In this document: positions 55,929 to 64,000 of the stretch, in pieces
Layout: the number at the start of each line of letters is the position of its first letter
Position numbering within the stretch: the stretch's first letter is position 1
NCBI GenBank assembly: GCA_032622095.1
Contig: CP136066.1
Span: forward strand, 171,006,664 to 171,070,663
Origin: Siphonodentalium dalli
Taxonomy: Eukaryota; Mollusca; Scaphopoda; Gadilida; Siphonodentaliidae
Length of the DNA: 64,000 nucleotides
Direction: 5' to 3'
Program-made: the position numbers and the translations under genes
The notes under the pieces: model-generated
The model's input: only the letters and a program-made list of their open reading frames with translations
Database searches by the model: none
What the model was told of the DNA's origin: nothing

Positions 55929-56769
55929 GAAAACATGGGTGACAACTGTTTTGTTATCTGACAAAGGAGTACACACGAACCTCCTCAATAGCAGGAATAA
56001 ATGCGCGCATAAATATATTCTTTAATCCAGTTCGAAAAGTTAATTTTATGTTGAAATCCTCGCTATTTAGAAAATAAAACATTCATAATCTGGATCAATT
56101 ATCAGACCCATCATTTGCGAAGCTATTCTCCGGTCAGTTTGTTGGTCGTATGGTGGGAATCGGTTCACGGAAAGAGGAGTAAAGCAATTTTGAAGTTGAG
56201 TAGCCATGGAGCGAAATGTTCGGTTTCGTTTCAAATGAGCGTAAAGACGCAGGAAGATGGGTAATGTCCAGAATGCTAAAATGTTAAACTAACACGTTGT
56301 AGTGGTGCAAAAAATAAATTGACAACTGTTACAGATTGTTACGCAACAAAAGGGTATTCTTCTGAAGTCTGAGGAATGTATTGCAGAAAAGAAATAGTCA
56401 ATTGATAAACAGTAAAGAGTGGCTATTTTATCTTTAGAGCTTAGTACATAAACGTATTTGAAACGAATGTACATCGTGGCTAGACGGTTTCCGTTGAGAG
56501 GGTGTCCACCTTGGGAAATTCCAACTGCACCCCCCCCCCCCTTGAATCAGAATTCAGACCAAACACAAGTTTTATATAATTCCATTTGCACCCCCCCCCC
56601 TTGCACCTCGGTGCTCATGCCTAATATCCTATATATTCATAAACAATGGTTCTATATTCCCGGGAGAACATTCAGATATTTTAACCTGAAAAATTGCATA
56701 AATCATAACATCTAGTGGTCTAACTCTAGACAAATGCACACGGCTACGGGCAAGAGACCAGGACACACT
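55929..56769. other. No gene recognised
   Basis: AT-rich sequence with poly-C tracts near 56530-56541 and 56590-56600. Confidence 0.55.
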
Positions 56770-57560
56770 GGGCTGACCATGGTTGTTCGGTCCGGTCTGA
56801 GCAAATTTTGAAAACTATACAAGAAAATCGCAAATCCTAGCATCTAGACTTGCCTCAACTGAAGCTTTCCTGTAGTGTTGGAAATTTCAAACCTCATACT
56901 CCCCCTCAGGTTGGAAATTTCTCCAACTGATGACCATTTCAGTCCACAAGTTTGAACAAATGTAGTAAAATATTGTTTTGTTAAACTAATTAGCACTTTT
57001 GTATTGGCCATGGGGTCAGGGACAAAGACACACCGGGCCGAACATGACCATGGTTCGGACCGGTGTGCGAAAATTTTGAAATCTGAACAAGAAAATCGCA
57101 AAATCCTAGCATCTAGACTAGCCTCAAGCCTTCCTAGAGTTGGAAATTTCAAACCTGACACCCCCACTTAGGTTGGAAAATTTCCAACTGATGACAATTC
57201 CAATGACAATATTGACCAAATGTATGACAATATTGTTTTCTTAAATTAACTAGCAGTTTTTGACTGGACACGGGGGAGGGACCAGGACACAATCTTTCCA
57301 AGTGTTGGAAATTCCCAACCTGTTACCCCCCTAAGGTTGGAAAATTTCCAACTGATGACTATTTCAGACAAAATTTTGAAAATAAATAGGAAAATATGCA
57401 AATATTGGTCCAAAAACAATTAATTCCCCCCAATAAATTGTTTGAAAATCACACTACAAGAACATTTTCAACCTAGTGTTGGTGTGAAATTTCCAACTAA
57501 TGTGTTGAAATTTCCAACTGTTGAACATTTTTACCAAAGTTGGGGGTAAGACAACCCCAT
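56770..57560. repeat. Repeat A 5' module, three tandem partial copies
   Basis: Blocks at ~56770-56945, ~57040-57200 and ~57290-57380 share TCCTAGCATCTAGACT, GTTGGAAATTTC and TTTCCAACTGATGAC, then run into the TTTCCAACTGTTGAACATTT segment of repeat A (57505). Compare 34680-34990 and 48700-48980. No gene. Confidence 0.75.
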
Positions 57561-57667
57561 AACCTCTCACCCCAACCCCTGTTGCCACGTCTCTGTGTTC
57601 AATTGTCTGCAGCACACAGCAACTGAATAAAAAGGTTTATATATTGGTCCCACGGTATTTATTATTG

Positions 57668-60590
57668 ACTAGCAGGGTTACCCGGCGTTGCCCAGGTTAA
57701 AGTGATGTGAAACCCTCTGTGGATATTTGGTGGGCATAGAGAATACTCTTGCTCTCAAAGTGTTACACGTATTCTAATAAATTGTATATCCAAATGGCAT
57801 CACAAAACATGATTCTTACACATGGAATATAAGTAGTGGCTCGCCTTGTCAGGTCGGAGCGATTATCATTTTGTTTATCGCGTTTAATCCGTCCCACCAA
57901 TATAGAAGTATTTATTTATTTAAAACTGCGTATACTTCAGACGTTATAGCATGAAACATGAACATCATAAACACATTAGTTCGAAAAAATAAAAGACGAC
58001 AATTGTGTTTTACATAGATATGTATCAATCAATCAATCAATCTAGTTTATCATATCTTCATGAAGATACAGATATTTTAAAGATATGTCCAGGTGCTCCA
58101 CTGTTCTGGCTAATCATTTTCAGTTTAAAATAATTGATGTTATGCATGTATTGCAACTACATGTGCCCGACACAGCGAGATTTTTAGCTGTTTATGTTAG
58201 GCGATAAGTCTGTTCTAAAAATGAAAGAAATCCTCTGTATCGGGCAGATATACCCTTGCCAGATGTCAATATTGGAGGATCCTGAAAAGTCATGTGCTAC
58301 GGACTGCGTTTTCCTTTATCTCAGAAGTAACCATATTTGACTGCACACTGTGACCACTATTTTTGAACAGGCCTGCTCTACATTTCCATATCTCTTGGCA
58401 ATTGTAACTTTTTTGTTGAAACTATATTGAATGCGACAGACTCAATCGTTACAATATATACATGAGCCATTCTCTGCAATCATCTGACGATTCAAGATCC
58501 CTCAGTTTGAATGAATATATGTATCTCTTCAATAGATTGATATAAATATACTTTTAATGCTTACGTCTATGTATCTGTGTTGCTAGATCATTATAGGAAT
58601 GCCCCGATTTCCATACCAATATAAATATGACAGTTGAGATTACTTGAGAAGATATAATTGTTCAAGTGACTTAATTCGGTCACCGATTGTCGAGATTGTG
58701 AAATTGGAATGCCAAAAGCTCCTTGCAACGACATGGAGATGGCCTGGGAGTTGACTATATATAACTTTGTTGGATATCGGCGAATTGAACAATCTTATAA
58801 ATGCTAGTGAATCTCCTCTAGCCATCCATGACCCAAACGACTCCAAATGTGCATGAATTTTGGTGGAATCAGTGCTAAATATATTTGTATCAACTTTGTC
58901 TGCAACTCCCCTCATGCATGACTTGAACCGCGCCACTTTTGTCATATTTAAACCACGTCTATTAGAATCATGCATGCATCATAATGGAGATGATTATATA
59001 TAGGTTTGGTGGTAATCTGCACCTAAACAAATTCATATCATAGTTATTATCCCCCCCCCCAATATCTCACCTAAAACGGCACCAATTTCGCGTCTTTAAA
59101 TAACACGTTTATATTCCTCGTATCACGGTGAAGAATAATATATCAATTTGGTCGAAATATGTGCTAAAAATACCCCCTCCCCTGACACCAACAACGTCAC
59201 TTTAGAAAATTTTAACCCGCACCATTATCTTACTCGTAAAAAGTTACCCCTGTTTTAGACCGCCTTGGTGCCATCACGATTGTACCCTTAAAATTATACA
59301 TAGAACACAGACAGATATTCGCAAATATTTGATTCATTGTATCATTTGAGAAGAACGTGTATGAGCTTGATGGTAATAGCACTAAACATATTTTTATAAG
59401 TTTTTGGTGACCCTCCCGTCCCTATTTCGGACTCAAGCGGCGCCACTTTTGACATCATTAAACCACACACTTACACTCTTTATAGAGATGAATATATATA
59501 AAATTTATGAAAATTGGCGAGTATACAAATTCGTATCAAATTTAGGTCCACCATTGCATATATCTCACCAATTTGGCGCATTTAAACCACACGATTAGAT
59601 TATTCGTATCACCGAGAAGAATATGTATCAATCAGGTGGAAATTGGCGATAAACATATTGTATATCAATATGTTTGTGTCCCTCTCACCATCTTGGCACC
59701 CCCGATTCGAATGGCCCCACTTTTGACATCTTTAAACCACACAATTAGACTCCTGATATCATGGAGATTATTATTTTTAAGTTTGGTGCGAATCCGCGAA
59801 TAAACAAATTTTTATCAAATTTAGTGCCCACCCCACCCACCACACCCCATCTCTCACCGAAGTAACACCAATATGACGTCTTTAAAATCACACGATTAGA
59901 TTCCTCATATCATGGATAAGAATGTGTATCAATTTGGTGGAAATTGGCGCTAAAATATTGTGTATAAATTTTGGTGCCCCTCTCCCTTTCAGTGCACCCC
60001 TGACTCGAATGACGCCATTTATGACAGCTTTAAGCCACGCCATTAGCCACCTCATACCATGAGGATGAATTTGTATAAGTTTCGTGGCAATCGGCGACTA
60101 AACCAATTCTTATCAGATTTAGTACCCACCGCCCCCCAAATCTATCACCCCAACGACACAAATTTGGCGTCTTTAAACCACACAATAAGATTCCGTGTAT
60201 CATGGTGAAGATCTCAGAAGAATGTGCATCAATTTGGTGGAATTCGGCGCTAAAATTATTTTGATCAATTTTGGTGCCCCTCTCCCGTTCCGGGCATCCC
60301 TGATGCGAATGGCGCGACTTTTGACATATTTAAATCGCACCATTAGATTCCTCATATTATGGGGATGATTATATATACGTTTGGTGGTAATCGGCGACAT
60401 TTTTTTCTGCCCCTCCCCGTTTTCTGCCCCTGACAACAATGGTGTCACTTTAGAAAATTCTAACCCTCGCCATTATCTTTCTCGTTAAAAGTTACCCCTA
60501 TTAGATCCCTTTTGTGTCAACTAGGTGGTCCCCTGTGAATGTCTATAGAACACAGACAGACAGACAGACATTTGCAAATATAGATATAGA
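57668..60590. repeat. Dispersed repeat D, copy 2
   Basis: It has the same ends and internal tandem structure as 42108-44440 but is longer because it holds more internal units. A (TCAA)n tract with TCTAGTTTATCATATCTTC at ~58025-58065 is extra relative to copy 1. No protein recognised. Confidence 0.8.
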
Positions 60591-61180
60591 AGAAGATATA
60601 AAAAGGTCCAATAGGAACATTACACCTTATAACGGATTTGTGTCCATGATAACAACATTTATACATAGCGTGCTTTAATTGACAAAACGTTTTGTTATGC
60701 ATATCAGGTGATAGTTCCTTGTTTCGTTGGATTTTTGGATGTTTTGTTGAGCATTTTCGTGAATACTTCGTGTGCTTCATTCGGCTGCGAAGGAGTGTTG
60801 CCATCACGTGATTTCGTCTATAACCTGTTTCAATTGTTGTCTACGGTAGGCCGCTTCATTGATACATTGTGACTTAGTTATTTCAACTCTTGTGATTTAA
60901 AACTACAAATACTTTTATATTTCCTTACTCATATTACTTAAGTCGGTATTTGGTTGGAGTTAAAGCGTTGCCTTAAGCTGATTTGGGACCAAGCGATGAG
61001 AAGATCTAGTACCGTATTCATGCGCTTCGTCCTTGAAAAGTTTAAGGAGCGCCAACTTCAACATTACTCAACTTCTCAACTTCAACGGGTTTATATTATA
61101 TCTATAGCAATTAGATATTTATCTTAACTATTTAAATATTCTCGTATTCAGACCAATGACCGGTATTAGGGATCTATTGT
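60591..61180. other. No gene recognised
   Basis: No conserved ORF or repeat. It precedes the LTR. Confidence 0.5.
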
Positions 61181-61803
61181 TGTAGTCGCGTAACTACTTT
61201 TATTCTTTTGCGCCATCATTGGTCAACGGATTCCGTTGAGTACAGACATTGGTTAACGGATCCGTTCAGGCTGGTCCGATTCCGTTCTATGACGTGATTG
61301 GTCATCGGCTCACCAACGGATCCGTTCAGCACTGCCATTGGTCACCGGATTTCGGCTAGAACATATAAATAGGGTTCTTCAACCCAACCCGGGGGCATTA
61401 GTCAATTGTCCATCACTCTTGCCAGTTGCAACCAAAACTCACTGAATCAGTTCAACTTAATATCTAACTTGGGGAAAATCCGTTCAACGGAATCAACTTA
61501 AAGGTGCACATACATGGATAATTTATCTAACTTGGGGAATATCCGTTCAACTGAATTAAGTTAATGATGCATATGTAGAAATCCGTTCAACGGGAAATAA
61601 CTGGGGAAATCCGTTCAACGGAAACTCCATTATAGATCTATCATCATTACATGTGTATTATATTTTGTACGCCATATGTACATCCACTGAATTTCTGGTA
61701 GACATGGACTAATTACAGATATCCACCCGGGAAATTGTGACCCACGCCACAATTGGCAATCGACCAAGATACGTACGTCCAGGGGGGGGGTCTGTATGCT
61801 ACA
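61181..61803 (+). mobile_element. Left LTR of a Ty3/gypsy-like retrotransposon (623 bp)
   Basis: It starts TGTAGTCGCG and ends GCTACA, giving TGTA...TACA ends, and stops 2 nt before a primer-binding site. It contains four CCAAT-type boxes (NATTGGTNANCGGAT, ~61215-61345), a TATA box, and downstream repeats of ATCCGTTCAAC (~61477-61620). The start is set by the TG and the overall length, so it is less certain than the end. No right LTR is in the window. Confidence 0.6.
61364..61371 (+). promoter_or_regulatory. TATA box of the LTR promoter
   Basis: TATAAATA lies after the CCAAT-type boxes. Transcription would be expected to start ~25-30 bp downstream, near 61395. Confidence 0.55.
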
Positions 61804-61805
61804 AT

Positions 61806-61823
61806 TGGTGTCAGACGTGGGAT
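61806..61823 (+). promoter_or_regulatory. Primer-binding site, tRNA-Leu type
   Basis: TGGTGTCAGACGTGGGAT begins with TGG (the complement of the tRNA CCA end) and differs at one position from the complement of a typical metazoan tRNA-Leu 3' end. It fixes the LTR end. Confidence 0.7.
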
Positions 61824-61894
61824 TTTGATATATTTTCGAAATCTGCAAACCTACGAACCACAGACGACGGACCAACGTATACCGACGAAGGAAA

Positions 61895-62839
61895 ATGATC
61901 CGCATGATGGACGACTCTCCAGCCCCAGAATGCAGTTCCGGAAACCCCGACATTTGCAGGGCGGCGGTGACGATCATGGGGCTAGCTACTTCGACGAACC
62001 GGAAGTCGAGACACCGGACCAATTTCGCGAGGATGATGATGTGAGGGTATAGAGGGATCACGGTAATTACAGAATGGTTGCACCACAGATGAACCACTGA
62101 CGATGAGACCGGATACATACAATGGCATCGAAGATTGGGAAGGATACATTTCGCACTTTGAGGAATGTGCCGAGCTGAATAGATGGACCGAGAGGGACCG
62201 AGTCCTCAGCCTAGCAGCGATCTTGCGGGGACCTGCAGGGTCGCATTAAATGAGCCTGAAACCTGACGACCGCAGACAGTATCGAACATTGAAGGCGGGA
62301 TTATCGAAAAGATTCAGCGGTGCCCACCAACAAACATGGCTGGCAAAATTTGAGGCCCGGCGGAAGAGACCCAATGAGACATACGCTGCATTCGGCGACA
62401 ACGTACGATTGATGGCTCAGAAAGGACACCCAGAACTCAATATACATGCACAGGAGATGCTAGCCCTTGCCCCCGGTCTTTGATGCCATCAATGAAATAT
62501 AAACATATGAGGCCATTATAGGGCACGATCGCAGGGGAAACGTTCGGCGCACTGATGAACTATATATACGGGGTAGATGACAACACAACCAAAATGGAAA
62601 CACTGATGAAACAAATGGGACAGTTGATAGAGCGACTGGGTCAACTACATCTGAATCCACCCGAGTCTACCCGAGAATATACCGGCCATCCCAGGTACTG
62701 CTTCCGGTGTGCCAGCGAATCACATCTTGTGTCAGCCTGCCCATTTCCACCAACAAGAGAGGGCCGCAGTGAAGGCGGTCCCTTAGCTAAATTACACGAG
62801 CCAACGGCCAAACTATCGGTATTCGGGGTGACAGTATGA
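61895..62839 (+). pseudogene. Decayed gag of the Ty3/gypsy-like element
   Basis: This is the structural protein region of an LTR retrotransposon. The reading frame begins about ATG 61895-61907 and is broken by several frameshifts and stops, including a TAA at 62247-62249 and a TGA at 62481-62483. Recognisable parts are a capsid-like segment (DTYNGIEDWEGYISHFEECA, 62112-62171, and the RFSG..QQTWLAKFEARR stretch, ~62310-62360) and one CCHC zinc knuckle (CFRCASESHLVSACP, 62699-62743). No protease, RT or integrase follows, because a LINE begins at ~63037. The element is dead and truncated. Confidence 0.75.
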
Positions 62840-63036
62840 ATCAATGGAAAGGTCATAACCAAATTCGAGACAGTTTACCGACAACCGATACTTCGGACGG
62901 AATGAATAAACCCGCCAACAACCCAGTACAGATTATGGAACCCGCGATAAGCCTAATAGAGGGGACTTCCGACCAAGCAACCAAAATAACGGGATTCGTG
63001 AATCACACCCATACAACGGGATCCGAAGAATTATCA

Positions 63037-63045
63037 AAGATGGCG
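63037..63045 (+). promoter_or_regulatory. YY1-like motif at the presumed LINE 5' end (second copy)
   Basis: AAGATGGCG, followed by CCTT, is 248 bp before the ORF1 ATG, matching the arrangement at 8403. It marks the likely junction between the LTR element and the LINE. Confidence 0.45.
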
Positions 63046-63284
63046 CCTTGATCAACAACTCGATTTTGGTGGGAGCTTGAAATTAGTTTTTACGGCGATC
63101 AACAACTCTTATTGTGCACAAATCATTTCTAAGGTACTACCATATACATCGAACTATCAACATATATGGTTTGTGTAAATTTCTGAAGCTGATTTTCAGT
63201 AAAACAAATGAAATTACTGCAGTGAAATTAAATTTCTCAAATTCGTTGTATTGACCTTTGAAAACAGAACTTTAAACATTGAGA

Positions 63285-64000
63285 ATGCCAGATAAGAGGT
63301 TAACTACAATGAGTTCGACATCAGATGCGGACGATAGCATCAATAATGATCAACCAAAATCGCAACAGAATAAAAATAGTAAGCAGTCAATCCAAAACAA
63401 GAAACAGAAAACTACGGCGGTGTCATCACAGTCGACAATAAATTTCTCCTCAAGTAAATCTAAACCACCTCAACTGAATGCATCTAACACTCCTATCGGA
63501 GATATTCTATCTGAGATCAATGCAAAACTTTCGAACATGGCCACAAAAGATGACATAGACAAAAGTATTGAACAATTGGTGACCAAATCTGATCTGGACT
63601 CCATCATAACTTGTCTGAAGTCAGAGTATGACAGCAAATTAAATGAAGTCAAAGACGAATTCAAAGGGACAATACACAACATGGAAATAAGAATGGAACA
63701 AAAAACACCAAGCCCTGGAAGACAAAGCCAATGACCAGGCAGATGAAATACAAGTTCTTGAAAGGAAGTGCTTAGATTTGCAACATAAAAACAATGACTT
63801 AGAGCAGCAAGGAAGAAAGGACAGCATCAGGGTTTATGGAGTAGAAGAGGATCATCAAAAAGAAACATCAGAGGAGAGTGAAGCAAAGGTGATAAAAGCA
63901 CTGAACAAAAAATTGGAAATGAAACTAAATGGTGAGGACATTAGTATAGCACATAGGCTTGGAAATTTCTCTGCAGATAATAACAGGGGAATCATTGTAA
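63285..64000 (+). pseudogene. LINE ORF1, second copy, frameshifted and cut by the window end
   Basis: It starts ATG at 63285 (MPDKRL) and is homologous to the ORF1 at 8638 throughout. It has a polar, low-complexity N-terminus (QQNKNSKQSIQNKKQKTT) and a coiled coil (~63510-63800). The frame breaks in the A run at 63700-63705 and resumes one base off through RKDSIRVYGVEED and ISIAHRLGNFS to the window edge. With one frameshift it is less damaged than the first copy. ORF2 would lie beyond the window. Confidence 0.85.

Noticed and set aside
61630..62118. 162-codon minus-strand ORF
   Set aside because: It is antisense to the LTR, primer site and gag, which explain the sequence better.
1..64000. 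tRNA, rRNA or other structured RNA genes
   Set aside because: No cloverleaf with A and B boxes or rRNA core sequence was seen by eye; the tRNA-Leu match at 61806 is only a primer-binding site.

Overview
The window is eukaryotic nuclear DNA: AT-rich, dense in transposable elements, with spliced or intronless genes and no bacterial-style operons. The most likely source is a bivalve mollusc, or at least a lophotrochozoan. The basis is three paralogues of a Mab-21/cGAS-like-receptor (cGLR) family, which is strongly expanded in bivalves, together with the mix of LINE, LTR and DNA elements. The species cannot be named from the sequence alone.

Host-type genes are few. Two intact intronless ORFs on the minus strand (39454-41445 and 53118-55100) encode ~660-residue Mab-21-domain nucleotidyltransferase-like proteins. 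A third copy (4510-5848, minus) is a pseudogene. It lost its catalytic N-terminal half and was frameshifted by a 115-bp tandem duplication. All three share their 3' flanks, so they arose by segmental duplication. They are embedded in large dispersed repeats that recur within the window (families A-D below).

The middle (about 8.4-29.0 kb) is a nest of mobile elements. A LINE ORF1 (8638-10184) is split by a 613-bp hAT-like MITE. It is followed by ~6 kb of a degenerate ~107-bp tandem repeat. A CR1/L2-like LINE ORF2 (endonuclease then reverse transcriptase) starts at 17083 and is cut inside RT motif A by an 8436-bp DNA transposon (19060-27495) flanked by a TTA target duplication. The RT resumes at 27499 and the element ends in AATAAA plus (CAATC)n near 29038. 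The 8.4-kb transposon itself carries a 700-bp MITE with perfect 58-bp inverted ends, a short promoter-proximal ORF, a probably spliced gene with a basic N-terminus, acidic 31-residue repeats and a C-terminal YPG-containing domain, and a dispersed ~15-bp motif set pointing one way on its left and the other way on its right.

The rest (29-64 kb) is dispersed-repeat blocks, several tandem arrays (16, 42, 44, 50 and 60 bp), hairpin elements, and two piggyBac-like MITEs whose empty sites are both present elsewhere in the window. The right end holds a decayed Ty3/gypsy-like LTR element (LTR, tRNA-Leu-type primer site, broken gag) abutted by a second LINE ORF1 that runs off the window.
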